Positions 48,477-57,966 of a stretch of DNA of 64,000 nt are shown here, piece by piece (the first letter of the stretch is position 1; the number at the start of each line of letters is the position of its first letter). Source of the DNA: an uncultured bacterium (GTDB lineage Bacteria; Cyanobacteriota; Vampirovibrionia; Gastranaerophilales; Gastranaerophilaceae). Under the pieces are notes generated by a model. The model worked only from the letters and a program-made list of their open reading frames with translations, was not told where the DNA came from and did not search any database. The translations under genes were made by a program, and so were the position numbers. Location of the stretch: the NCBI GenBank assembly GCA_902462155.1, contig CABQAQ010000001.1, forward strand, positions 62,001 to 126,000. Direction: 5' to 3'.

Positions 48477-49580
48477 ATGGTTAAAAAACTTATTGAACAA
48501 GATACAAAGATGTTTCTGACCGGTAATGAAGTGATAGCCTACGCCGCAAATGCAGCAGAAGCTGAATTTATGTATGGATATCCGATTACCCCTCAAAATG
48601 AGATTATGCATACGTGGTGTAAATTACTGCCAAAAACAGAAGCAGGATTTTTACAAACAGAGGATGAAATATCAGCAGGATTTTCAACAATAGGTGGAAT
48701 ATTAGCAGGGAAAAGAGCATTTACAGCAACAGCAGGTCCTGGAAATGTTATAATGCAAGATGCAATGGCAATGGCAGAAATGATGAGAATCCCATTTGTA
48801 TGTGCAGTAATGCAAAGAGGAGGCCCATCAACAGCAACTGTAATATACGCTCAACAAGAAACAAACTTAACTTGTTTTGGTGGTAACGGAGAAGGATTTA
48901 GAATCGTATACTCAACAGCAGGTCACCAAGATTTATATGATTATACAATAAAAGCATTTAATACAGCTTGGAAATATAGATTCCCAACATATGTATTAGC
49001 AGATGGTTATCAAGGAAAGATGAGAGAACCTGTAAATATGTATGATCCGTTAAGCCGTGGAATAAAAATGGAACCAACTCCAGCAGCATTAAGAGCAGAA
49101 GGAAAAATCGGAGTTGATAGAAAAGCAAACCATTTGAGAAATACATATAATTTAGAAGAAGAATTAATGGTAGAACTAGAAGGTTATCAAAGAGATTTTG
49201 ATAAAATGGCAGAAGAAGTAGCAGAATATGAAGAATATTATGCAGAAGATGCTGAAATATTAATCATTGCTCACGGAATCGTAGCAAGATCTGCAAGAAC
49301 AGCAGTAGATGCTCTAAGAGCTAAAGGAATAAAAGCAGGCTTGTTTAGACCAATTACCGTAAGACCATTACACGTAAAAGCATTAAGAAATGCTTGTAGT
49401 AAAGCTAAGCAACTTTTATTTACAGAATCTGCAAATGGTCAATTAGCAAGAATGGTTCTAGAAAAGATTTATGGATTAACAACACCATACTCAACACTAT
49501 TTAAAATGGGTGTAGGTGTAACAGGTGATGATCTTATCGAAAAAGTAGAACAAATGGTTCAAAGTCCAGCAGTAGTATAA
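48477..49580 (+). CDS. 2-oxoacid:ferredoxin oxidoreductase, alpha subunit
   Basis: The pyrimidine-binding/core subunit of an enzyme that oxidatively decarboxylates a 2-oxoacid to an acyl-CoA and reduces ferredoxin. The 367 aa protein shows FMYGYPITPQNEIMHTW, QTEDEISAGFSTIGGILAGK, TATAGPGNVIMQDAMAMAE and a C-terminal transketolase-like domain. The four-gene order alpha-beta-gamma-delta and the split subunits fit the 2-oxoglutarate or 2-oxoisovalerate type (Kor/Vor) better than a single-chain pyruvate enzyme; the substrate is not decidable. Codon use suggests strong expression. Confidence 0.9.
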   Translation: MVKKLIEQDTKMFLTGNEVIAYAANAAEAEFMYGYPITPQNEIMHTWCKLLPKTEAGFLQTEDEISAGFSTIGGILAGKRAFTATAGPGNVIMQDAMAMAEMMRIPFVCAVMQRGGPSTATVIYAQQETNLTCFGGNGEGFRIVYSTAGHQDLYDYTIKAFNTAWKYRFPTYVLADGYQGKMREPVNMYDPLSRGIKMEPTPAALRAEGKIGVDRKANHLRNTYNLEEELMVELEGYQRDFDKMAEEVAEYEEYYAEDAEILIIAHGIVARSARTAVDALRAKGIKAGLFRPITVRPLHVKALRNACSKAKQLLFTESANGQLARMVLEKIYGLTTPYSTLFKMGVGVTGDDLIEKVEQMVQSPAVV

Positions 49581-49606
49581 TAAAAATAATATAAAAGGAG
49601 ATAAAA

Positions 49607-50362
49607 ATGGTACAAGTATTAGATTTACCACCATTATTACCAAAAGCTCAAAATCCTGAGCCTGGTGCAAGTAAATTTTGTCCTGGATGTGGACACGGTT
49701 TAATATTAAAGAGTTTAGCATATGTAATAGATGAACTTGATTTACAAGAAAGAGCAGTATTCGGATGCGATATCGGATGTAGCTTATTATCTTGGAATTA
49801 TATGAATATAGATACAGTACAAACTCACCACGGAAGAACAACACCTGTAATCTATGGTGTAACTCGTGCAAATCCTGGAACTGTAGGTATAGCATATATG
49901 GGAGATGGCGGCGGTTTAGCTATCGGATCTCAACACTTAGTTAATGCCTCTGTACGTAGTGAAAATATGTTAATTTTATTATGTAATAATACAAACTATG
50001 GTATGACAGGTGGACAAATGTCGCCAACAACAATGCCTGGTCAAGTTACAGAAACAACACCTTATGGTCGTGATTGCGAAACTACAGGTAAACCAGCTAA
50101 AGGTGCAGAAATGGTTGCTGCTATTGCGGATCCTACAAAATCTTTTGTTGCAAGATCTTCAGTAAGTAATATACGTAAGTTAAGAGCAACTTTGAAAAAA
50201 GCACTTACAAATGTTGCAAATGGTGGATTCTCTTTTGTAGAAGTATTATCTATTTGTCCTTTAAATTGGAGAACTAATAATGCTGATACTTTTGCAAGAT
50301 TAGACAAAATGGAAGAATTCTTTGAAGTAAAAGAATTCTTAGTTCCAGAAAATTTAGCATAG
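49607..50362 (+). CDS. 2-oxoacid:ferredoxin oxidoreductase, beta subunit
   Basis: The thiamine-diphosphate-binding subunit (251 aa). It has the start motif KFCPGCGHGLILKSL (Cys25, Cys28) and the cofactor motif YMGDGGGLAIGSQHLVNASV with NNTNYGMTGGQMSPTTMPGQ. It follows the alpha gene after 26 bases with an AAAGGAG ribosome site. Confidence 0.92.
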   Translation: MVQVLDLPPLLPKAQNPEPGASKFCPGCGHGLILKSLAYVIDELDLQERAVFGCDIGCSLLSWNYMNIDTVQTHHGRTTPVIYGVTRANPGTVGIAYMGDGGGLAIGSQHLVNASVRSENMLILLCNNTNYGMTGGQMSPTTMPGQVTETTPYGRDCETTGKPAKGAEMVAAIADPTKSFVARSSVSNIRKLRATLKKALTNVANGGFSFVEVLSICPLNWRTNNADTFARLDKMEEFFEVKEFLVPENLA

Positions 50363-50380
50363 AAAAGGGGAAATTAAAAA

Positions 50381-50941
50381 ATGGCAAGAACAAAGATAGT
50401 ATTAGCTGGTGAAGGTGGACAAGGTGTTCAATCTATTGCTAAAATCCTCGTAGAAGCTGGTTATGAGGCTAATAAAGAAATATTATATATACCTAACTTT
50501 GGTGTGGAGCAAAGAGGCGGTGTTTCTATTGCTTTTTGTCAAATAGCTGATGAAAAAATAGGTGAACCTAGATTTTCTAAAGGTGATATTATTATTATGC
50601 TTTCTGATAGAGCTATTGAAAGATGTCAAGTATATGCAGATAAAAATTCTACTATAATTTATGATTCTTCTGTATGTACTATTAAGCCAACTTGCGCTGC
50701 TAAAGAAATTATTGACATCCCTGCTAATAAAATAGCTCACGATGAATTAACTGTTCGTGTATTTAACATTATAGTTTTAGGTGTAATTATTGCAGCTACT
50801 AAAGTTATTTCACTAGATTATGTTAAATCAGCTATGGAACACGCTTTAGGTAAAAAATTTAAAGCCAAGCCAGAATTACGTGACTTAAACTATAAAGCTT
50901 TAGATTGCGGAATGAAGCTTGTAGAAAAAGCAAGTGTATAA
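50381..50941 (+). CDS. 2-oxoacid:ferredoxin oxidoreductase, gamma subunit
   Basis: The CoA-site-associated subunit (186 aa), with KIVLAGEGGQGVQSIAKILV at the start and NFGVEQRGGVSIAFCQIADE with IGEPRFSKGDIIIML. It follows the beta gene after 18 bases with an AAAGGGG ribosome site. Confidence 0.92.
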   Translation: MARTKIVLAGEGGQGVQSIAKILVEAGYEANKEILYIPNFGVEQRGGVSIAFCQIADEKIGEPRFSKGDIIIMLSDRAIERCQVYADKNSTIIYDSSVCTIKPTCAAKEIIDIPANKIAHDELTVRVFNIIVLGVIIAATKVISLDYVKSAMEHALGKKFKAKPELRDLNYKALDCGMKLVEKASV

Positions 50942-50955
50942 GGGAGAAATTAATA

Positions 50956-51228
50956 ATGTCTGAAATAAAATCAAAAGGTGTAAAAGTTGAAGGTGTTCAA
51001 AAGGGTAAAGCTGATTGGTATTTATATACTGATTTATGTAAGGGCTGTGGTTTATGTCTTGTAAAATGTCCTATGAATGCTAAGGGTGAAAAATGTTTAT
51101 CTTGGTCAAATGAAGTTGGTATATATGCTACTCCGGCTGTTCAACCTGACCCTTCAATTTGTATTGGCTGCGGGGCTTGTGCTTTAACTTGTCCTGATAG
51201 TGCAATTAGAATTGAAAAGAAAAACTAA
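50956..51228 (+). CDS. 2-oxoacid:ferredoxin oxidoreductase, delta (ferredoxin-like) subunit
   Basis: A 90 aa protein with two [4Fe-4S] binding motifs, CKGCGLCLVKCP and CIGCGACALTCP, which would pass electrons from the thiamine site to ferredoxin. The frame is open further upstream, but the ATG at 50956 follows the gamma stop by 14 bases and has an AGGGAG ribosome site, so it is the start. Confidence 0.93.
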   Translation: MSEIKSKGVKVEGVQKGKADWYLYTDLCKGCGLCLVKCPMNAKGEKCLSWSNEVGIYATPAVQPDPSICIGCGACALTCPDSAIRIEKKN

Positions 51229-51240
51229 CATTTTTATTAT

Positions 51241-51280
51241 AAAAAGAATAGATCAAATTATTTTGATCTATTCTTTTTTT
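51241..51280. terminator. Bidirectional terminator between the oxidoreductase operon and the GGDEF/HD-GYP gene
   Basis: A 17-bp perfect stem (51241-51257 with 51262-51278), a 4-base loop, A-run on the left and T-run on the right. It serves the two convergent units. Confidence 0.9.
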
Positions 51281-51306
51281 GTTTCCTTATATTGATATGA
51301 TATGTT

Positions 51307-53172
51307 CTAAATTTTAGTAGCTAATGCCGGAGCTATTTCTATAAATTTTCTTACAAGGTTTTTATCCCATTGTATACCTGCTCCCATCCTTAATATTTCG
51401 CAAGCTTTTTCTACACTTAGACCTTTTCTATAAGGTCGGTCACTTATTAATGCGTGATAGGCATCTGCTACAGACACAATTCTTGCTTGTAGTGGAATTT
51501 CTTCTCCTTTTAATCTTTCAGGATAACCTGTTCCATCCCAATGTTCGTGGTGATATTTTACCATAGGGATTAAATCGTGTAATGATGTATTTGGTAAGAG
51601 GACTTTTTCTTCTCCTATTACAGGATGTTGTTTCATTATTTGCCATTCTTCATCTGAAAGCTTGCTTGTCTTTTTTAAGATACTTTCTGGTATACCTATT
51701 TTTCCTATATCGTGTAATAAAGCACCGAGTTTAATTCGCTGTACTTCTTTTTCAGGTAAATTTATTGCTCTTGCTAAAGCTTCAGAATATCTTGATACGG
51801 ATGTTGAATGACCTTTTGTATATTCATCTTTTGCATCTATTGCTGATGCTAATGATGTTACAACTTCCATTAAATGGTTTTGTGTTGAAAGTTCTTCATT
51901 ATGAAATTTATTTACTAGTTCTTCTTCAAAATTAATACCGATTTGGCTATGTCTTTTTGTAAGCACAGAGGCAAATGATTTTAATGCTGTATCATCCCAG
52001 AAATTATAATCAGAGGAGCTTACTATTAAAGAATTCCCATTTTCATAACTTTTGCTTTTTGATATATACATAGCTTGTTCTGCTAAAATTAATAATTTAT
52101 CGAGGTCTTTTGTTGTATCCGGATATGTTGATATACCAACTGAAACTTTTATTGTACCTATATCATCAATGCTACAGCAAGATAAGGTATATGTGAAATA
52201 TTCTGATAAATATTTAGCTTTATCGTCATCTGTATCGGGTAATATAATACAGAATTCATCTCCACCAAATCTACCGGCAGAATCGTTTTCTCTTAAATTT
52301 GCTTTTATTTTGCTTGCAACTAGATTTATTATTTCATCACCTTTTGATAAGCCAAATTCTTTATTTATATTTGATATATTATTAATATCTATCATTGCTA
52401 TTGATAATTTAGTTTTATTTTCTTGTGCTGTATCAAGTTCTTTTTTCAGAATCTCTTGAATTTTTCTATGATTATATAAATTTGTTAAAGTATCATAGCT
52501 GAAATTTTGTTGTACTTTTTGTTCTAGATTATTTATTGAGGCAAATAAACCTAAATAGTTAGAAATTAATTTTAATTGTTCTGAGGCAAATTCAATAGTT
52601 TCACTAGCTCCAAAGATTATTATTCCAATCATTTCATCCATCGCTATTAAGGGATAAATAAATGCCAGATCTGTTTTTATATGAGGAATAAATAAAAAAT
52701 CTGAATGTTTTTCAACTAATGGAGTTTTGCTATTAAATACTTTTACTATAGGTGAATCTGTATTATTTAATAGTACTCTATGAGAGTATATACTATCTAG
52801 TTTATCAATTAATTTTAAATTTATGCAATTTGATTGCGAATTAATAAGTCCAATAGCAGTATAATTACAATTTAGGCTATTTGAACATAAATTATGTATT
52901 CCATAGAAAAGTTCTGTTATATCTTTTTTATTATTAATAATATTATTAAAATTTGAAATAAACTCTTTAACATCCATTTTTTGGATCAAAGATTTATTTG
53001 TATTTGTTTGGTAACTATTAAAAACTCTATTTGTACAAGTGCTATAATTTAGTGTATTAATTTTTGCAATAATATTTGATCTTATAGGATTACTACTTTT
53101 TATATTATTATTGATTTGTTGATTATTATGCTCTGTATTGAGTTTATTTAAATCTTTTTTATGTGAGTACAC
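51307..53172 (-). CDS. GAF-GGDEF-HD-GYP cyclic-di-GMP signalling protein
   Basis: A 621 aa soluble protein. A Asn-rich N terminus (about 1-65) is followed by a GAF-like sensor domain (about 75-215). Then come an intact GGDEF diguanylate cyclase domain (GRFGGDEFCIILP, motif at 303-307) and an intact HD-GYP phosphodiesterase domain (HDIGK at 487-491, HHEHWDGTGYP at 541-551). Both synthetic and degrading sites look functional, so activity is probably switched by the GAF domain. No membrane segment is visible. The start is a GTG at 53172, with GAAAGG about 11 bases upstream; an internal ATG at residue 66 is a possible alternative. Confidence 0.93.
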   Translation of the reverse strand: MYSHKKDLNKLNTEHNNQQINNNIKSSNPIRSNIIAKINTLNYSTCTNRVFNSYQTNTNKSLIQKMDVKEFISNFNNIINNKKDITELFYGIHNLCSNSLNCNYTAIGLINSQSNCINLKLIDKLDSIYSHRVLLNNTDSPIVKVFNSKTPLVEKHSDFLFIPHIKTDLAFIYPLIAMDEMIGIIIFGASETIEFASEQLKLISNYLGLFASINNLEQKVQQNFSYDTLTNLYNHRKIQEILKKELDTAQENKTKLSIAMIDINNISNINKEFGLSKGDEIINLVASKIKANLRENDSAGRFGGDEFCIILPDTDDDKAKYLSEYFTYTLSCCSIDDIGTIKVSVGISTYPDTTKDLDKLLILAEQAMYISKSKSYENGNSLIVSSSDYNFWDDTALKSFASVLTKRHSQIGINFEEELVNKFHNEELSTQNHLMEVVTSLASAIDAKDEYTKGHSTSVSRYSEALARAINLPEKEVQRIKLGALLHDIGKIGIPESILKKTSKLSDEEWQIMKQHPVIGEEKVLLPNTSLHDLIPMVKYHHEHWDGTGYPERLKGEEIPLQARIVSVADAYHALISDRPYRKGLSVEKACEILRMGAGIQWDKNLVRKFIEIAPALATKI

Positions 53173-53322
53173 TTTTTCAATAGCCTTTCAATCTTTATAT
53201 TTATTATAAAATATATATATTTAAATAATTGCTAAATTAATTTTCTTTCTATTAAGATTTGTTAAATGTTATACATATATTTAACATATTTTTAATAAAA
53301 TTTCATAGTTTATACAAAGTAG

Positions 53323-54444
53323 TTATAACTCTAGAATGCTTAGTGCTACTTGATAAGTAGCATCTTTATCTGATATTAAAGAACGTACTGCTTCTAAATT
53401 TTTTGTCATATTATTTCTATACTCATTATCTTGTAATATTTTAACTATTTCTTCTGAAATGTCATCAGCATTTGATTTCCATTGAATTAATTCTTTTATA
53501 ACAATTTTATTAAGTATTATATTCGGTAAAGAAACCTTGTTTATACACCTAACAAGAAGATATATTAAATATAATAACCAAGGACCTTTATAACTTATTA
53601 ACATTGGTGTTCCATATAATGCTGCTTCAAGAGCTACTGTACCTGAAGCTAAAATTAAAGCATCAGAATGCTTTAATAAGGCATAATTTTCTTGTTTTAT
53701 TACTTTTATTGGATAATCCTTTAGATATTTATTTAATAATTCATCAGAAATATTATTCGCTTGAGCTATTACAAATTGTATATCACTAATTTTTTTTTCT
53801 ATTTTCTCCTTTGATTTTAAAAATGTTTTCAATAAATATTTTAATTCTAGTTCACGACTACCGGGAAATATAGATACAAGCTTTTTATTTTTATCTAAAT
53901 CATATTTTTGAAACAATAGATCTTTTTTTGTTTCTTTATTTAAGGCTAATTCTTTTACCAAAGGATGGCCTACATATTCTACATTTATTCCGGCTTCTTC
54001 GTATAACTTATTCTCAAATGGAAAAATTGTTAAGACTTTATCTATATATTTTTTTACAGATTTTATTCTCCACTTTCTAGAGGCCCATATTTGCGGCGGA
54101 ATAAAGTAATATATTTTAAATCCATCTTTTTTTAAAAATTTTGCTATATTCAAATTAAATCCACCATAATCTATTAATAAAACTAAATCGGGTTTATATT
54201 CTGTTTTTAGATAATTTAAAAGTTTTTTTCCTATTATAAAATGATCAAAAAGCATTTTTAAATTAAATCCCATAGACTGCATTTTGGAATGATCATTGAA
54301 TAATTTTATTCCCGTTCTCTTTAAATTTTCGCCACCGATTGCTTCAATCTCTATATTAGGATTAAGTTCCTTTAAATGATTTACTACAAAAGATGCATGT
54401 AGATCTCCGGAATGTTCACCTGTTATTATAAATAATTTCTTCAT
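53323..54444 (-). CDS. lpxB: Lipid-A-disaccharide synthase
   Basis: Joins two acylated glucosamines in lipid A synthesis at the inner membrane. The 373 aa GT-B protein shows the LpxB signatures IITGEHSGDLHAS, IDYGGFNLNIA, YFIPPQIWASRKWRIKSVKK, EYVGHPLV and ASGTVALEAALYGTPMLISY. It overlaps lpxI by 4 bases (ATGA). It supports an outer membrane with lipid A. Confidence 0.95.
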   Translation of the reverse strand: MKKLFIITGEHSGDLHASFVVNHLKELNPNIEIEAIGGENLKRTGIKLFNDHSKMQSMGFNLKMLFDHFIIGKKLLNYLKTEYKPDLVLLIDYGGFNLNIAKFLKKDGFKIYYFIPPQIWASRKWRIKSVKKYIDKVLTIFPFENKLYEEAGINVEYVGHPLVKELALNKETKKDLLFQKYDLDKNKKLVSIFPGSRELELKYLLKTFLKSKEKIEKKISDIQFVIAQANNISDELLNKYLKDYPIKVIKQENYALLKHSDALILASGTVALEAALYGTPMLISYKGPWLLYLIYLLVRCINKVSLPNIILNKIVIKELIQWKSNADDISEEIVKILQDNEYRNNMTKNLEAVRSLISDKDATYQVALSILEL

Positions 54445-55259
54445 ATAGCTAAAACCACAATCTTATTTTTATTTGCATATTTAATTAATTCTTCTTGATT
54501 TACAATAATAGTTTCAGCAGCCTCTACCGCAAGTACATTTGCACCATATTTCTTCATTATTTTTAATGTATTTAATCCAACAGTCGGTATATCAAACCTT
54601 CTATCTTGAGTTGGTTTTGCTACTTTTACGACTACGGCTTCTTTTTTTCTTGCTAGTTTACAGCCACGTTCTATACATTTATCTGTTCCTTCGATTGCTT
54701 CTACGGCCATAATCATTTTGTTTTTTATTACTACGGATTGACCTACGTCAAGTTTTCCCATTTCTTTTGCTAACCAAAATCCGTAATCTATATCTTGTAA
54801 TTGTTCTTTTGTTGGTGATATATTACCTAAAACACCTGTAGGAATTAACAAATTTTTTATGAATATAGTCTGATCAAGAACTGTAATGCCTAATTTTTCT
54901 AATTCTTCTACTATTGTTAGCATTACCGCATCATCATTTAACCTTTTTTCTCGTTTCATAAGATCGATAGCTTCTTCATCTAACTTAGGGCATCTTAAAA
55001 GTAATCCTTTATGCACTTTACCTAAAAATGTAACTTGTTTTATTCCTTCTTCTTTTAAAGTTGATTTAATTTTTTTTACTTCACCTGGGCCAAATGTATA
55101 AACCTTTGTGCAATATTTTTTTAACTCATTTTTATTGTCTGAAGAAAGTGATATTGCAATAACTTCAAACCCATTCTTTTTAGCGTTCTGCGAAAACACA
55201 ATAGGTAATTTACCATCGCCTGCAATAATGCACTGTTTATTTTCTAAGGTTATTGACAA
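54441..55259 (-). CDS. lpxI: UDP-2,3-diacylglucosamine pyrophosphatase, LpxI type
   Basis: Hydrolyses UDP-2,3-diacylglucosamine to lipid X, the step before LpxB. The 272 aa protein is of the DUF1009/LpxI family: CIIAGDGKLPIVFSQNAKKN at the start and, in the C-terminal domain, DVGQSVVIKNKMIMAVEAIE, GTDKCIERGC and RFDIPTVGLNTLKIM. The start is a TTG at 55259 supported by a strong GGAGG nine bases upstream. LpxI replaces the more common LpxH. Confidence 0.92.
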   Translation of the reverse strand: MSITLENKQCIIAGDGKLPIVFSQNAKKNGFEVIAISLSSDNKNELKKYCTKVYTFGPGEVKKIKSTLKEEGIKQVTFLGKVHKGLLLRCPKLDEEAIDLMKREKRLNDDAVMLTIVEELEKLGITVLDQTIFIKNLLIPTGVLGNISPTKEQLQDIDYGFWLAKEMGKLDVGQSVVIKNKMIMAVEAIEGTDKCIERGCKLARKKEAVVVKVAKPTQDRRFDIPTVGLNTLKIMKKYGANVLAVEAAETIIVNQEELIKYANKNKIVVLAI

Positions 55260-55402
55260 CTTCTCTTTCCTCCAATTATTCTTCTCTTTTGAATTTTATT
55301 ATATAATAACTAAAATTAAAATAAAAACATTAAATTCTATTATTGTTAAAATTCTTCATTTATTCCTATAATTTAAGTTTTATTTCTTGTCAGCTTTTCT
55401 TA

Positions 55403-55432
55403 TTGTACAATCAAAAATCAGTATTGTATAAT
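55403..55432 (+). promoter_or_regulatory. Probable promoter of nadK, giving a leaderless message
   Basis: TTGTAC, an 18-base spacer and TATAAT. The -10 ends 7 bases before the ATG at 55440, so the expected start point coincides with the start codon. No ribosome site is visible. Confidence 0.55.
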
Positions 55433-55439
55433 TTTATTT

Positions 55440-56267
55440 ATGAATGAAAATATTTTCCAGAATGTATTTATTATTTATACAAAAGCATTAAAAGCCTCTA
55501 AAATACAAGCGAATAGAATTTTAGAATTATTTAATTATCGTGGAATAAAATCTTCTTTATTAGAAATAGATGAGCTAAGAGATAAAGCCAGCTTTGTAAT
55601 TGTTATAGGTGGAGATGGCACAATTTTAAAAGCTGCTAGATTTTATTCTCAATATGATACTGCTATTTTTGGAGTTAATCTGGGTAGGTTAGGCTTTTTA
55701 TCTCAAGTTAAGCCGGAAGATATTGAATACGCTATTGAAAAATTAATAGATTCTCAATTTATAATTGATAAGAGAATAATGCTATGTGTAAAAGATACTC
55801 AGTTTATAGCATTAAATGATATCGTAATAAAAGGTGATAATATATCCCGAACTTCTAGATTTTATATCCATATAAATAATAAACCGGTATGTGATTACTT
55901 AGCAGATGGAGTGATAATATCAACACCTACAGGGTCAACTGCTTATACATTGTCAGCAGGCGGACCGGTTATTGAGCCTTCATTGAATGTTTTTGTAATT
56001 GTTCCTATATGTCCTCATACTTTAAATTCTCGTCCACTTGTTATTCCATCTAATGAGTCTGTTATGGTTTCTACTTCTCAAGATTGTCTTAGATTACATA
56101 TTGTTGCTGATGGGCAGAATGTTATGGATATTCAAGATAATAAAAAAAATATTATTATACAAAAATCATTGAAATATGCTAAACTTGTTTTATTAAAGGA
56201 TGAAAGACAAGATTTTTATTCTGTCTTAAGAAAAAAGTTACATTGGGGAATTTCTCCTAATGCTTAA
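55440..56267 (+). CDS. nadK: NAD kinase
   Basis: Phosphorylates NAD to NADP. The 275 aa protein has the GGDGT motif (57-61), GVNLGRLGFLSQ, NDIVIKGDNISR and the second NAD-binding motif YLADGVIISTPTGSTAYTLS with AGGPVIEP. It is the first gene of a plus-strand run with recN 25 bases downstream. Confidence 0.96.
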   Translation: MNENIFQNVFIIYTKALKASKIQANRILELFNYRGIKSSLLEIDELRDKASFVIVIGGDGTILKAARFYSQYDTAIFGVNLGRLGFLSQVKPEDIEYAIEKLIDSQFIIDKRIMLCVKDTQFIALNDIVIKGDNISRTSRFYIHINNKPVCDYLADGVIISTPTGSTAYTLSAGGPVIEPSLNVFVIVPICPHTLNSRPLVIPSNESVMVSTSQDCLRLHIVADGQNVMDIQDNKKNIIIQKSLKYAKLVLLKDERQDFYSVLRKKLHWGISPNA

Positions 56268-56292
56268 ATTATTTAGGGTCAGGTAAATTTTT

Positions 56293-57966
56293 ATGATAAA
56301 AACTTTATTTATTAAAAATTATATTATAATTGATGAATTAAAAATTGATTTTTCTTCCAAATTTAATGTTCTTGTAGGGGAAACAGGAGCAGGTAAAAGT
56401 GTTATTTTAAGTGCTATTGATAATGTTCTTGGCAATAAAGTTTCAAAGGAGCTTATTAAAACAGGAGAGAAAAGTGCTTATATTGAGATTGTTTTTTCTT
56501 TAAAAGATGGAGTTAATTATGAATATTTAGATCAAAATGGTATTGAGCTTTTAGATTCCAATGAACTTGTTATTTCAAGAGAAATTTCTCAATCATCTTC
56601 TCGCTGTAGAGTTAATGGACAACTTGTTACTTTAGATTTTATTAAAGAATTAAGAACTTTTTTAATAGATATTCACTCTCAACATCAAACTTATACTATT
56701 ATGAATCCCAAATATCATATTTCTTTACTTGATAATTTTGATAAAGAGCATCATCTATCCTTACTTGAAAGTTATAGAACTACATACAACGAATACCAAA
56801 CTATAAATAAGGAACTAAATGATTTAAAAGTTTTAAATTCTAACACTCAGAATCAACTGGATTATTTAAAATTTCAAGTAGAAGAAATTGAGGAAGCTAA
56901 GATTGAAGATGATAATGAAGATGAGGAATTATCAGAAAAATTAAATATTTTACTTAATGCAGAAAAGTTAAAAGAGAATTCATATAATGCGTATGAGATA
57001 TTGTATCAATGTGAAAATAGTGTAATAGATCAATTATCTAGTATAAAATCTTCAATATCGAAATGTTTAGATCAAGATAATCGTCTGGAAAATGCTTATG
57101 ATCAATTAGAATCTGTATATGAAATTTTAAGAGATGTATCTTCTGAATTAAGAAATTATTCTGATAATATATCCTCTGATGAGGATATGATAAATGATAT
57201 ACATAATAGAATTGATATATTAAATAAAATCAAGTCAAAGTATGGTAAAAGTTTATCTCAAGTAAAAGAAAATTATTTAAAATATAAAAGCCAGCTAGAA
57301 ATGATAGAAGTTTCAGAAGATAAAATTATTCAACTTGAAAAAAAATTAGATTTAATAAGAGAAGAACTTAATGATAAAGCAAAAATTTTATCCTCTTCCA
57401 GACAGAAATTATCAAGTAGATTATCTAAACTAATGGTATTAGCATTAGAAAAATTGGAATTACCAAAGGTACAATTTAAAATAGAAGTAAGCCCTGTAGA
57501 CTTCAATGAAAATGGTATAGATAATGTTGAATTTTTAATCTCGACAAATGTTTCTGAATCATTAAAGCCATTAGCGAAGGTTGCATCAGGTGGTGAATTA
57601 TCACGTGTTATGCTTGCAATTAAGACAATTTTTGCAAAGGCTGATAATATTGATACAATAGTTTTTGATGAGATTGATTCTGGGACTTCAGGTATAGCCT
57701 CACAAAGTATAGCTAAAGCCATATCTGTTTTAGCAAATTCGCATCAGGTAATTTGTATTTCACATCAACCTATAATTGTATCTTGTGCGGATTCTATGTT
57801 TTATGTATCGAAAATTCAAGCAGATGTAACTAAAGTTAAGGTTGAAAAATTAAGTGATGATAAGAAAATAGAAGCAATAGCATTATTAGCCTCAGGGTCT
57901 ATTAACCAAGAGTCTGTTAATTTTGCAAAAGAGCTTGTTGGAGTAAATGGTAATAAAAATGGATAA
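56293..57966 (+). CDS. recN: DNA repair protein RecN
   Basis: An SMC-like ATPase for double-strand-break repair. The 557 aa protein has the N-terminal Walker A motif VGETGAGKSVILSAI (about 28-42), a central coiled coil, the ABC signature KVASGGELSRVMLAIKT and Walker B TIVFDEIDSGTSGIASQSI. Its end overlaps the start of the nitrilase-like gene by 20 bases. Confidence 0.96.
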   Translation: MIKTLFIKNYIIIDELKIDFSSKFNVLVGETGAGKSVILSAIDNVLGNKVSKELIKTGEKSAYIEIVFSLKDGVNYEYLDQNGIELLDSNELVISREISQSSSRCRVNGQLVTLDFIKELRTFLIDIHSQHQTYTIMNPKYHISLLDNFDKEHHLSLLESYRTTYNEYQTINKELNDLKVLNSNTQNQLDYLKFQVEEIEEAKIEDDNEDEELSEKLNILLNAEKLKENSYNAYEILYQCENSVIDQLSSIKSSISKCLDQDNRLENAYDQLESVYEILRDVSSELRNYSDNISSDEDMINDIHNRIDILNKIKSKYGKSLSQVKENYLKYKSQLEMIEVSEDKIIQLEKKLDLIREELNDKAKILSSSRQKLSSRLSKLMVLALEKLELPKVQFKIEVSPVDFNENGIDNVEFLISTNVSESLKPLAKVASGGELSRVMLAIKTIFAKADNIDTIVFDEIDSGTSGIASQSIAKAISVLANSHQVICISHQPIIVSCADSMFYVSKIQADVTKVKVEKLSDDKKIEAIALLASGSINQESVNFAKELVGVNGNKNG

